Positions 17,878-24,810 of a stretch of DNA of 24,939 bases are shown piece by piece. Both the position numbers and the translations under genes were made by a program. The notes beneath the pieces were generated by a model, which searched no databases, was not told where the DNA came from, and saw only the letters and a list, made by a program, of their open reading frames with translations. Within the stretch, counting starts at the first letter, position 1; every line of letters starts with the position of its first letter. Source of the stretch: a virus; the IMG/VR virus record IMGVR_UViG_3300047463_000307, positions 1-24,939 of that record. The stretch is one strand, 5' to 3'.

Positions 17878-18467
17878 CTACTGTATTTCAGACGCTGGCT
17901 GAGCGTACTACTGATATGGAGATGAGCGAGAAGGCAGCGCGCAATTGGTATAGAGCCGAGGCCTCTAAGGTCAAGCGCGTCAACGCCAATGAGGTAATAG
18001 ACCCAAAGAACCTCAGGACGGACCTAAACGCTCAGAACATAGGGCAGATGTTCATGTTCTTCTACAACCCTAAGCACAAGCAGACGCTGCCATACTACGA
18101 CATGTTCCCGCTGGTATTTCCAATAAAGCTATATACCGATGGCTTTCTGGGTCTAAACCTGCACTATCTGCCGAGAAACTATCGCGCCAAGCTCATGGAC
18201 GCTCTGTACTATACAATAAATAACCAGAAGAATGATAAGACGACGAGACTGAGGATAACCTACAGCATACTGGAGTCTAGCTCGAGAATGAGATACTTCA
18301 AGCCATGCGTTAAGAGATACCTAGACGATCACGTCATGCAGAGGTTTATATACATAGATCCTGAGAACTGGGACAAGGCGTTAATGCTTCCAACAGAGAG
18401 ATTCATGAAGAAGCCAGCTAACTACGTACACAGAGACAGTGTTAATTCCTTGAGAGTAACACCATAA
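17871..18467 (+). CDS. Structural/packaging-associated protein, possibly gp2 DNA end protector
   Basis: 198 residues. A conserved-looking segment MFMFFYNPKHKQTLPYYDMF, followed by PLVFPI and then DGFLGLNLHYLP, is shared with proteins next to gp4 in cyanophage-like genomes. In T4 the gene beside gp4 is gene 2, whose product protects the DNA ends in the filled head, so gp2 is a reasonable guess. It is not proven here: T4 gp2 is larger (274 residues) and I see no diagnostic motif. The start overlaps the gp4 stop (ATGGTAA), and an alternative ATG lies at codon 16. The stop overlaps the next ATG (TAATG), so the three genes are probably translationally coupled. Confidence 0.5.
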   Translation: MVTTVFQTLAERTTDMEMSEKAARNWYRAEASKVKRVNANEVIDPKNLRTDLNAQNIGQMFMFFYNPKHKQTLPYYDMFPLVFPIKLYTDGFLGLNLHYLPRNYRAKLMDALYYTINNQKNDKTTRLRITYSILESSSRMRYFKPCVKRYLDDHVMQRFIYIDPENWDKALMLPTERFMKKPANYVHRDSVNSLRVTP

Positions 18468-19243
18468 TGCCGTTCGATCTAGAGACGTTTAAGTCCCACC
18501 TGTCTAAGACTGGAACTCTACCGACTAACAAGTTTGAGGTAGACATTGAAATCCCACGAGTATTATGGAATACAGAAGTATTAGTAAATAACTTGCGCAG
18601 GCCGCAGGTGACATTCGGAGAGACTCTAAGCTTCAGGGCTGAGTCGGTGCGGGCGCCCGGCGTGACGCTTCAGACCACCGCTGTGAATCGATATGGCTAT
18701 GGACCGCAGCAGAGGTTTCCATATAACGCCAATTTCACAGACAGCTCAATGACGTTTATCGCTGACAAGCAGAGTCTGATCTGGATATTCTTCTACAACT
18801 GGTTAAACAACGTGTTTGCCTATACCTCGCTGGACAGTCCAAACACTGAGTCTTATCTAAACTATCGATCCAACTACATGTATGACTACGCGGTAAAGAC
18901 TAAGATAAACATCTATGATAACGACGGCAAGCCGTCTACGTCCGTCGAGCTGATAGACTCTTATCCGGTAAGCATGAACGACATCGCGCTGTCGTGGGGA
19001 GACACTAACCAGCTAAAAAGAATAACCGTAACGTTTGCGTTTCGTCACTGGCGTCTGACAAACGTAATTACGTCCGATGGATCGACTAAGGCGTCCGGAC
19101 CAGCTCCTCTTCTTGTACCACCTAGAGGTCAAACAGTAGAAAATATTCAACCTCATCCAGACTCTGTACAGAATGAACAAGGTCAATGGCAAAATAAAGG
19201 CAGTAGAAAAGCTCCACCTAGACAAATAAATAATCAAGATTAA
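18467..19243 (+). CDS. 54: Baseplate-tail tube initiator, gp54-like
   Basis: 258 residues (T4 gp54: 320). The start (FDLETFKSHLSKTGTLPTNK) parallels T4 SLEEFNNQ...FQRN. The C-terminal half, VKTKINIYDNDGKPS, then VELIDSYPVSMNDIALSW, then GDTNQLKRITVTFAFRHW, parallels T4 DIQVNLHSRNGLP...GCIPISVSAPELSYDGDN...TFDVTFAYR. It has the tail-tube fold and should cap gp48 and nucleate gp19 tube polymerisation. A second tube-fold protein such as a gp19 paralogue is the main alternative. The last 45 residues are a polar Pro/Gln-rich tail in a distinctly AT-rich stretch. The start overlaps the previous stop by 1 nt. Confidence 0.75.
   Translation: MPFDLETFKSHLSKTGTLPTNKFEVDIEIPRVLWNTEVLVNNLRRPQVTFGETLSFRAESVRAPGVTLQTTAVNRYGYGPQQRFPYNANFTDSSMTFIADKQSLIWIFFYNWLNNVFAYTSLDSPNTESYLNYRSNYMYDYAVKTKINIYDNDGKPSTSVELIDSYPVSMNDIALSWGDTNQLKRITVTFAFRHWRLTNVITSDGSTKASGPAPLLVPPRGQTVENIQPHPDSVQNEQGQWQNKGSRKAPPRQINNQD
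19225..19232 (+). promoter_or_regulatory. Putative late promoter for gp26 and tape-measure genes
   Basis: AATAAATA within the last codons of gp54. RNA would begin near 19238, about 39 nt before the gp26 ATG, which has its own CGAGG ribosome site. Motif and position only. Confidence 0.38.
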
Positions 19244-19276
19244 TTATTATTATTAGAAGATAAACGAGGTTTTGTC

Positions 19277-19987
19277 ATGACGCTGCCGAAAATTAGTCAC
19301 CCTACTTTCAGATTAACAGTACCGTCGTCTAAGAAGCAGCTTACCTTTAGACCGTTCTTGGTCAAGGAGGAGAAGATCCTTCTCATGGCTAAGACTTCTG
19401 ACGACAACAACGATATCCTATCGGCCGTAAAGCAGGTGGTAAACAACTGCTGCCAGGAAAACAACTTCGACGTGAACAAGCTCACTATATTTGATCTCGA
19501 GTATCTGTTTCTCAAGATTAGATCCAACTCGGTGGGCAACATGGTGCCGCTGTCGTTCAAAGATCTCGAGGACGACAAGGAGTACAAGTTCGAGGTAGAC
19601 CTCAACACCATCGAGGTCAAGTTTCCAAAGAACGTCGACAGCAGGATCAAGATTGATGACAAGACCGGAATCGTAATGCGATATCCAAGCGCGTCTCTAT
19701 ACGACGACAAGGACTTCCTATCGCTCGGTCAGGACGCCATGTTTGAGCTTATGCTTCGCTGCGTGGATAAGATCTACAGCGGCGACGAGATGTTTGATCC
19801 CAGCAGCTACACGCGCGAGCAGATGGCAGACTTCATGGACGGGCTGGACGTAAAGACGTTCGAGAAGATACAGGAGTTTCTATCAAGCGCTCCAAGCATG
19901 AGCCACACGCTGACCTATAAGAACTCGCTAGGGCACGACCGCAAGATTGAGCTGACGACTCTAAACGATTTTTTTACGTTGCGCTGA
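19277..19987 (+). CDS. 26: Baseplate hub assembly protein gp26 (T4 baseplate family)
   Basis: 236 residues (T4 gp26: 208). The N-terminus (PKISHPTFRLTVPSSKKQLT, then FRPFLVKEEKILLMA) and the middle (FDLEYLFLKIRSNSVG) are the signature of the T4 baseplate family that includes gp26 (Pfam T4_baseplate). gp26 takes part in hub assembly in T4; in other contractile phages the gene in this position encodes a tail assembly chaperone made in two frames. A GAGG ribosome site lies 7 nt before the ATG. The normal stop is at 19985-19987. A slippery T-run four codons earlier allows a -1 shift into a second frame, giving a 294-residue fusion. Confidence 0.88.
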   Translation: MTLPKISHPTFRLTVPSSKKQLTFRPFLVKEEKILLMAKTSDDNNDILSAVKQVVNNCCQENNFDVNKLTIFDLEYLFLKIRSNSVGNMVPLSFKDLEDDKEYKFEVDLNTIEVKFPKNVDSRIKIDDKTGIVMRYPSASLYDDKDFLSLGQDAMFELMLRCVDKIYSGDEMFDPSSYTREQMADFMDGLDVKTFEKIQEFLSSAPSMSHTLTYKNSLGHDRKIELTTLNDFFTLR

Positions 19988-20038
19988 GCCACAACACGCT
20001 AGAGAACTACTACAAGACAGTTTTCGCTCTGGCTCAGC
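19969..20038 (+). promoter_or_regulatory. -1 programmed ribosomal frameshift signal
   Basis: Seven T residues (19969-19975) are in the correct register: T, TTT, TTT, with the last two as gp26 codons. After a 7-nt spacer, GCTGAGCCA (19983-19991) can pair perfectly with TGGCTCAGC (20030-20038), giving a GC-rich 9-bp stem over a 38-nt loop. Slippery heptamer, spacer and stem match the classical -1 frameshift layout. The zero-frame stop lies inside the 5' arm of the stem. Confidence 0.8.
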
Positions 20039-20160
20039 ACCATAAATACTCAATAACCGACGTGGAGAACCTGATACCGTTTGAGCTTGACATCTACATA
20101 GACATGATAAAGGAACACGTCAGAGAGCTAGAAGAGAAGCAGAGAAACAACGGCGGGTAA
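19975..20160 (+). CDS. gp51-like hub assembly extension, reached by -1 frameshift from gp26
   Basis: In the -1 frame the codons after the slip read YVALSHNTLENYYKTVFALA, then QHHKYSITDVENLIPFELDI and YIDMIKEH, with 61 residues to the stop at 20158-20160. The frame has no ATG near its beginning. The only in-frame ATG (20104) and GTG (20062) would give about 18 and 32 residues, so independent translation is unlikely. The helical, aromatic-rich sequence fits the small protein encoded between gp26 and the tape-measure gene in related phages, which corresponds by position to T4 gene 51 (hub assembly factor). The fusion would resemble the G-GT tail assembly chaperones of lambda. The stop overlaps the next gene's ATG (TAATG). 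Confidence 0.75.
   Translation, partial: YVALSHNTLENYYKTVFALAQHHKYSITDVENLIPFELDIYIDMIKEHVRELEEKQRNNGG
20041..20048 (+). promoter_or_regulatory. Possible late promoter ahead of the tape-measure gene
   Basis: CATAAATACTC within the frameshift ORF shares ATAAATACTC with the strong promoter upstream of SprT. It would start RNA about 105 nt before the 20160 ATG. It is inside coding sequence, so support is weak. Confidence 0.25.
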
Positions 20161-22544
20161 TGGCTAAGAAACCTCGTACGAAGAATAAGAAGATCGATAG
20201 CTTTGATACCAAGAAAGGTATCGAGAGATTTATAGACGATCTTATGGAGGTGGCGCCGACCGCTAAGGGCGCGAGAGCTCTAGCCCGTGAGAAGAGCATG
20301 GGAGCCACAGGCGGCCTGGCTAAGTCTCTAGACCCGATTATCAAGCGCATCTCTGCTACAGACAAGTTTTCGCGCGCCGAAGCTTCCAAGAGCAGCAGAA
20401 AGATCGAGGAGAACCACCAGGAGATTCAGAGACAGGCTGTCTCCATAAGCGTGCTTGAGGCGAAGACACGCGACCTCGCCGCCAAGGCTGAGAGAGCTCT
20501 GGGCATGGCCGAGGAGTTCTCTAAAAACTTTCAAGATTTCAAGAAAAATATAGACAAGCAGTTCAAGAAGATAGAAGACGAGATTAAGAAGAAAGACTCG
20601 ATGTGGGGAGACATGCTCGACGCGGCTATGGGCGCCGCGGCTCTATCTCTCACGAAGAAAGGCGGTGCTGTCGCTAAGAAAGGATTCGACGTAGCTAAGA
20701 AAGCTGTATCAAAGCTGAGAGGCGGTGTCGGTGGTTTGGTGGCTGGTGTTACTCTAGACTTGGCTAGAGACTCACTGAAAGAATCTGGTCACGAGAGACT
20801 AGCCGGAGGCGCCGACGTTCTGTCTAGCGCTCTTACCGGCGCGTCGGCAGGTGCGCTTATCGGATCTATAATACCAGGTCTTGGAACCGCGGTTGGCGGG
20901 GCGATCGGCGGTGCTGTCGGCGGTGCGACAGGATTGATTCAGAACTGGAGCAATATTTTTGGAAAGGGACCGCAGGAATCTGCCGCAATCAAGTCTGCTA
21001 GACAAGAAGGACAAGCTCCAGCACCTGCGCTAGCGCCAGCAACGAGCGGTGGCTCGGCCGCCACTTCAATTTCTAGACCTGCAGCCGGCGGAATGCCAGT
21101 CGATACGTCTGGACTCAAGGGTGTCGGTGAGACTGGTACGACGATTAAGGCCATGCAGATACTGACCGGCAAGGGATGGACTACCGAGCAGGCGGCCGGC
21201 ATAGTTGGTAATCTACAGATGGAATCTGGGCCTGACATGAAGACAAACGCTGTTGGTGACGGCGGCAAGGCCTATGGTATAGCGCAATGGCATCCGGATC
21301 GTCAGGACAGATTCAAGCAGCAGTTTAAGAAAGACATCCGCGAGGCTGGCTTCGAGGAGCAGCTGGAGTTCTTAGACTGGGAGATAAAGAACGTAGAGAC
21401 TCAGGCCTATAGAGCGCTGAAGGAGGCGAGGACAGCTCGCGAGGCGGCTATAGCCTTCGACCGCTACTACGAGAGGTCGAGTGGGGCTCACGTGGCGCAG
21501 CGCGTCGCCAACGCCGAAGCCATAATGAAGAGTCCTAGCCAGAGTGGAGTAACACCAGGCGCTACAGACGAGATGGGAAGACCGCTACCAGGATCTATAC
21601 CAGACGCGAAGCCTGTGGAGAGAGGTGTTCAGCCAGCCGGCACAAACTTTGGCGCGCCAAACCCAAGCGCTGGCGAGGCTAGAGACGTAAGCTCTGGATA
21701 CAAGCCTCCAGCTGGCGCAGCCGGCATGCCTCCAAACGTTCGACTTGGATCCGGCGTCAACATATCAGCTGTCGACAAAGACTTGCTCTCTAGATTCTTT
21801 AGCGCCGCGGCTGAGTACGGGCGCCCCGTCACTATAGAGTCAGCGGCTCGAGACGACAAGAAGCAGGCCGAGCTATGGGTGCGTGGTCGCATATTAAGAG
21901 AGCCTGGAATATACATGCCGGCCCCTCCTAAAACACCGCAGCGAGTAACTGTTAACGGCAGAGAATACGACGTGCCTGGCGGCGGCAGGGGTAGCGCTCA
22001 CGCCGATGGGCAGGCCATAGACGTTCCTCAGGCTCCACAGATGGCGGGAGTTCTACAGAAGTACGGGCTGTCGATACCGTTCGGCGGTAGCGATCCAGTA
22101 CACATACAGAAGATAGGCTACACGCCTGTAGGAGGAGCTCCCATGGGATCTATGGGAGTGCCTCAGGGACAGCTAACTCAGCCATACGTTAGCCCAACGC
22201 AGACAGCGATGAGAGGGTTGACCTCCGCGATGGGAGGCGGGCGAGGGTCTACGATACCGACTTCGATGGGAGCCATGGCCACCACTCCAGGCGTAGGACC
22301 AATGGCCGGACTGCTCAGCACTATGGCGATGGGTGGAGCTAGAACCATGGTGCCTCAGTCTCCAGCGGGAATCATGGGTCTGGTGGGAAGCCTCTTCACC
22401 GCTCTCAACAACCAGAACCGCGGCAACAACCCGCAGTTTAACTCAGACACCTATAGAGACAACCGCGTGCCGTCAGCCATGCCGCCGGCAAACATACTGC
22501 GCGAGGTGTTTGGCATGGACGTACCAACAGCTTACAGACCATAA
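20160..22544 (+). CDS. Tape-measure/hub protein with lysozyme-like and M15-type peptidase domains
   Basis: 794 residues. Residues 80-147 are charged and heptad-like, probably coiled coil. Residues 220-262 form a Gly/Ala-rich hydrophobic segment with GxxxG spacing, common in tape-measure proteins and likely membrane-active. Residues 328-456 match phage tail lysozymes (GIVGNLQMESG with candidate catalytic E355, and YGIAQWHPDRQDRF). Residues 535-652 resemble D-Ala-D-Ala carboxypeptidase/VanY-type M15 enzymes: SxHxxGxAxD at 612-621 (H614, D621) and H648 in DPVHIQ are the likely zinc ligands. The C-terminus is Met/Gly/Pro-rich. It likely supplies local peptidoglycan digestion during DNA entry, a job done by gp5 in T4. 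Its place after gp26/gp51 corresponds to T4 gp29. Tape-measure function is inferred. Confidence 0.78.
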   Translation: MAKKPRTKNKKIDSFDTKKGIERFIDDLMEVAPTAKGARALAREKSMGATGGLAKSLDPIIKRISATDKFSRAEASKSSRKIEENHQEIQRQAVSISVLEAKTRDLAAKAERALGMAEEFSKNFQDFKKNIDKQFKKIEDEIKKKDSMWGDMLDAAMGAAALSLTKKGGAVAKKGFDVAKKAVSKLRGGVGGLVAGVTLDLARDSLKESGHERLAGGADVLSSALTGASAGALIGSIIPGLGTAVGGAIGGAVGGATGLIQNWSNIFGKGPQESAAIKSARQEGQAPAPALAPATSGGSAATSISRPAAGGMPVDTSGLKGVGETGTTIKAMQILTGKGWTTEQAAGIVGNLQMESGPDMKTNAVGDGGKAYGIAQWHPDRQDRFKQQFKKDIREAGFEEQLEFLDWEIKNVETQAYRALKEARTAREAAIAFDRYYERSSGAHVAQRVANAEAIMKSPSQSGVTPGATDEMGRPLPGSIPDAKPVERGVQPAGTNFGAPNPSAGEARDVSSGYKPPAGAAGMPPNVRLGSGVNISAVDKDLLSRFFSAAAEYGRPVTIESAARDDKKQAELWVRGRILREPGIYMPAPPKTPQRVTVNGREYDVPGGGRGSAHADGQAIDVPQAPQMAGVLQKYGLSIPFGGSDPVHIQKIGYTPVGGAPMGSMGVPQGQLTQPYVSPTQTAMRGLTSAMGGGRGSTIPTSMGAMATTPGVGPMAGLLSTMAMGGARTMVPQSPAGIMGLVGSLFTALNNQNRGNNPQFNSDTYRDNRVPSAMPPANILREVFGMDVPTAYRP

Positions 22545-22570
22545 AAAAGGGGCCGATGAGGCCCCCTTTC
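22545..22570. terminator. Bidirectional intrinsic terminator between convergent operons
   Basis: GGGGCC (22549-22554), loop GATGA, GGCCCC (22560-22565), flanked by AAAA on the left and TTT on the right. It lies between the tape-measure stop and the gp32 stop, and reads as a hairpin followed by T residues on either strand, so it can end both converging transcripts. Confidence 0.85.
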
Positions 22571-22572
22571 TA

Positions 22573-23463
22573 CTAGTCATTAGCTAAACGTTTGAAGAAC
22601 TCGAGGTCGTCGTCATCCTCTCCGGCCTGCTCCATCGCTGGAGCCGGAGCCGGACGAGTCTTGAACGCCGGTGGCGGCGCGGCGTCCTGCTCCATGGCGT
22701 TACGAGTCAGCCCGTCCATCGGGGCGGCGAGAACGCGATTCAGCTTCTCCTTGAGCTCGTCGTAGCTCTTGAAGTTCTCCGGCTTGAGGAAGTCCTGAAG
22801 CGAGTGCTCCTGATTATAGATCTCCTCGAGCTTGGCGTCGCTCTTGTGGAGCGGCGAGGCCGACATGAAAGTCGACTTGTCGTAGTTGCGATAGCCCTCG
22901 ACGTTGCGAATCTTCAGGGCGAAGTTGGCGCCCTCCCAGAAGTCGAACGGGTTGAGCGGGGTCTCGTCCGGGAACTGAGGGTTCATCACCTCGTTCAGCT
23001 TGTCGAAGATCTTCTTGCCGTATTTGAACAGGAACACCTTGCCGTCGTTCTCAGGCTTGCCCTTGTCCTCCACGACGTAGATGTTCGAGATGAAGTGCAG
23101 GCGGCGCTTCTGCTTGCGGGCGACGTCCTTATCGGACTCAATACCCGAGTTCCATAGAGCCGAGTTGAGCTCGCCGACGGGATCCTTCTTACCGATCGTG
23201 GTGAGAGAATTCTCGATGTACCAAGACCCGCCTGGACCCTGGAAGCCGTGGTCGAAGATGCGAACAAATGGGACATTCTCGCCGCGCGGTGCCGGCAGGA
23301 AGCGGACGACCGCGTAGCCGTTGCCGGCCTTGTCGACCGTGGGAGTCCAGAACCGTTCGTCTGACTTGCGCTCTGATTTTGCGTTGAGTTTGTCGAGCTC
23401 TGCTGTGAGAGTGGCGAGGGACTTCTGCCCGCGCATTTCCTTGAGCTGTGCGAAATCTACCAT
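22573..23463 (-). CDS. 32: Single-stranded DNA-binding protein gp32
   Basis: 296 residues (T4: 301). Core matches: NGYAVVRFLPAPRGENVPF, GGSWYIENSLTT, ISNIYVVEDKGKPENDGKVF, FKYGKKIFDKLNEV, WEGANFALKI. The N-terminus carries a basic/Ser-Leu segment (QKSLATLTAEL) like the T4 cooperativity motif. The C-terminus is acidic (EDDDDLEFFKRLAND), the usual docking tail for replication proteins. The protein contains no cysteine at all, so the His-Cys3 zinc site of T4 gp32 is missing. It coats single-stranded DNA in replication and recombination and loads helicase with gp59, encoded upstream. A GGAG ribosome site lies 6 nt before the ATG, and the leader starts with a hairpin, suggesting autoregulation. 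Confidence 0.95.
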   Translation of the reverse strand: MVDFAQLKEMRGQKSLATLTAELDKLNAKSERKSDERFWTPTVDKAGNGYAVVRFLPAPRGENVPFVRIFDHGFQGPGGSWYIENSLTTIGKKDPVGELNSALWNSGIESDKDVARKQKRRLHFISNIYVVEDKGKPENDGKVFLFKYGKKIFDKLNEVMNPQFPDETPLNPFDFWEGANFALKIRNVEGYRNYDKSTFMSASPLHKSDAKLEEIYNQEHSLQDFLKPENFKSYDELKEKLNRVLAAPMDGLTRNAMEQDAAPPPAFKTRPAPAPAMEQAGEDDDDLEFFKRLAND

Positions 23464-23513
23464 TGTATTCTCCGTATTACTAGTATGTTGCGGTGTATTG
23501 AACGTATTGCTTT

Positions 23514-23527
23514 AGGACTATTGTCCT
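23514..23527 (-). promoter_or_regulatory. Hairpin at the 5' end of the gp32 leader
   Basis: On the minus strand AGGAC, AATA, GTCCT form a 5-bp stem with a 4-nt loop, about 51-64 nt before the gp32 ATG. What follows is a G-poor, apparently unstructured leader. T4 gp32 mRNA has a structured element in a similar place that nucleates gp32 binding for autogenous repression; a similar role here is inference. Confidence 0.5.
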
Positions 23528-23531
23528 GTTG

Positions 23532-23539
23532 TATTTATA
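23532..23539 (-). promoter_or_regulatory. Late promoter upstream of gp32
   Basis: The minus strand reads TATAAATA, the exact T4 late consensus, in the 78-nt gap between gp59 and gp32. The predicted start (about 23525-23527) coincides with the first base of the leader hairpin. Confidence 0.7.
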
Positions 23540-23541
23540 CG

Positions 23542-24123
23542 TCAATCTCGTCTCTCGAACGTCTCGAGAATAATTTTTTTAAACCTAGCTGCGTCCAGAC
23601 CCAGGAACGGCGTGTACTTCTTGATCTTTCTCGTGACGTCGTCCCACACCGGGTCTCCAGCCATGGCCTTGTCCCAGTACTTGACACAGCCAGTCACCGA
23701 CGCGATCACGCAGAGAGTCTCTAGAGATATCTCGCCGCCCAGGTATTTAACCACGATCGAGGGGTGACCATTCTTGGGAACCATTATGTTTGAGTCGAAG
23801 CTAGAGTCTAGCTTCTTCAGCTCCTCGCGGAACGAGTAGGCCAGCGACTGCTTGCGCTTTAGCCAGCTAGAGTACTTGGTCTCAGCTGACTGGTCATAGG
23901 CGATGTTTCTTATCCAGACCTTTGGGTTGTCTAGGATATTCACCATCAGAAAGTTGAGAGGGTCGGCGTGCTTCGCCACCTTGGCGAAGAAGACCTTGTC
24001 GTTTCTCTTCTCAAAAGACTCCTGCTTTAGCCGCACGCTGCCGTTGTACTGGAAGTAGTTGTAGTCGGTGGTGAAGTGCAGCTTTAGGGCGGAGTACGTC
24101 TTATACGCTTCAAATGGTGTCAC
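23542..24123 (-). CDS. 59: gp59 replicative helicase loader
   Basis: 193 residues (T4: 217). The pattern VRLKQESFEKRNDKVFFAKV, then NFLMVNILDNPKVWIRNI, matches T4 gp59 (YQKRRDKYFFQKL, then ALIFISNLVANQDAWIGDI). The C-terminal part (VWDDVTRKIKKYTPFLGLDA, then KIILETF) matches T4 VWNNYSIKLKAYRKILNID...VFIETV. gp59 loads the gp41 helicase onto gp32-coated forked DNA. The start is GTG at 24123, overlapping the upstream stop in a GTGA arrangement; it gives the family's usual N-terminus (TPFEAYKTYSALKLHF) and suggests coupled translation. T4 has the same 33-59-32 transcription order. Confidence 0.9.
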   Translation of the reverse strand: MTPFEAYKTYSALKLHFTTDYNYFQYNGSVRLKQESFEKRNDKVFFAKVAKHADPLNFLMVNILDNPKVWIRNIAYDQSAETKYSSWLKRKQSLAYSFREELKKLDSSFDSNIMVPKNGHPSIVVKYLGGEISLETLCVIASVTGCVKYWDKAMAGDPVWDDVTRKIKKYTPFLGLDAARFKKIILETFERRD

Positions 24124-24320
24124 AGTCGCCTGTCAATGGTGTCTATGAAGAAAGACTTGAGCTCTCGCTCAAACAGCTCGGGCGAGAGGGTGAGCTTGGA
24201 GATGTATAACTTACGCGTCAACTCTCTTATTCTATCTACGTCGTACTCGTACATCTCGAGATCGATGATCTTGTTACCGAGACGATCTATCTCGTTTCTC
24301 AAATATTCAATCTCACTCAT
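24120..24320 (-). CDS. 33: gp33-like late transcription co-activator
   Basis: 66 residues from the ATG at 24320. A longer reading to 24398 exists, but the 24320 start has a strong GGGGAA ribosome site and an ATGA overlap with the SprT stop, so I use it. The sequence is helical and charged (IEYLRNEIDRLGNKIIDLEM, then RIRELTRKLYISKLTLSPEL). Assignment to gp33 rests mainly on synteny: T4 order is 33-59-32, and small gp33 proteins occur here in cyanophages. In T4, gp33 bridges RNA polymerase and the gp45 sliding clamp to activate late promoters. T4 gp33 is longer (112), and no decisive motif is visible. The C-terminus is hydrophobic/charged (FFIDTIDRRL), where T4 gp33 carries its clamp-binding tail. 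Confidence 0.55.
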   Translation of the reverse strand: MSEIEYLRNEIDRLGNKIIDLEMYEYDVDRIRELTRKLYISKLTLSPELFERELKSFFIDTIDRRL

Positions 24321-24784
24321 ATCTTCCCCTTGTCTACCATGTGATTGATAAACCTTATGTAGAGACCAAGCTCTCTGCCGGCGGCGTCGATCTCCCAAGG
24401 GTGATCCCAGTAATCCAGCGTGTCTAGATCGTGGTATTCGCCCTCATACTTGACTAAGTGTCTCATCGACTCTCTCTTGTACGAGACGTACCTGCCAGAC
24501 ACGTACTGAGCGGTGTGCACCATTTCGTGGGCGAGAGTCGTGAGCACTCTTCTCTCGCCCATGTCTTTGTTTATAACTACTTCGTACTTGTAGTTGCACT
24601 TCCTCGGGTTCTTATAGACGCACTCGCCGAGCATGTCTATAGACATCTTCTTTAGGTGAACTGTGAGGTGGAGCTTCCTCAGGACCTTATGGTCGAACAG
24701 CTTTCTAGCATACCATCTGGCTGCAGCTTCTATCAGGCTTCTCGGTACTCTCTTAGTAGATCTACCCCTGATGGTAAGCTTCAT
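24317..24784 (-). CDS. SprT-like zinc metalloprotease
   Basis: 155 residues. HEMVH at 86-90 (in LTTLAHEMVHTAQY) is an HExxH zinc/catalytic motif, and HPWEIDAAGRE (128-138) places the third ligand at E131, as in SprT/Spartan-like and minigluzincin proteases. The N-terminal half is basic with a beta strand before the active-site helix, as usual in this family. Cellular relatives include Spartan, which cuts DNA-crosslinked proteins; the phage target is unknown. It lies directly upstream of gp33, with an ATGA overlap, in a replication operon, so a DNA-associated role is plausible but unproven. Its GGAG ribosome site is inside a hairpin that also overlaps a late promoter. Confidence 0.8.
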   Translation of the reverse strand: MKLTIRGRSTKRVPRSLIEAAARWYARKLFDHKVLRKLHLTVHLKKMSIDMLGECVYKNPRKCNYKYEVVINKDMGERRVLTTLAHEMVHTAQYVSGRYVSYKRESMRHLVKYEGEYHDLDTLDYWDHPWEIDAAGRELGLYIRFINHMVDKGKI

Positions 24785-24786
24785 CC

Positions 24787-24810
24787 ATACTCCGAGACTG
24801 TTCGGAGTAT
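24787..24810 (-). promoter_or_regulatory. Hairpin hiding the SprT ribosome binding site
   Basis: On the minus strand ATACTCCGA and TCGGAGTAT form a perfect 9-bp stem with a 6-nt loop (ACAGTC). The 3' arm contains GGAG, the only ribosome site for the ATG at 24784. Read-through RNA would be blocked; RNA started at the overlapping late promoter would lack the 5' arm. Confidence 0.75.

Noticed and set aside
18215-18222. AATAAATA on the plus strand inside the gp2-like gene
   Set aside because: It lies about 245 nt before the next gene, in the middle of coding sequence, with no CTCC-like continuation. Probably chance.
24321-24398. Upstream extension of the gp33-like gene by 26 codons
   Set aside because: The added residues are Arg-rich and read antisense-like within the SprT gene. 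The downstream ATG has a strong ribosome site and an ATGA overlap.
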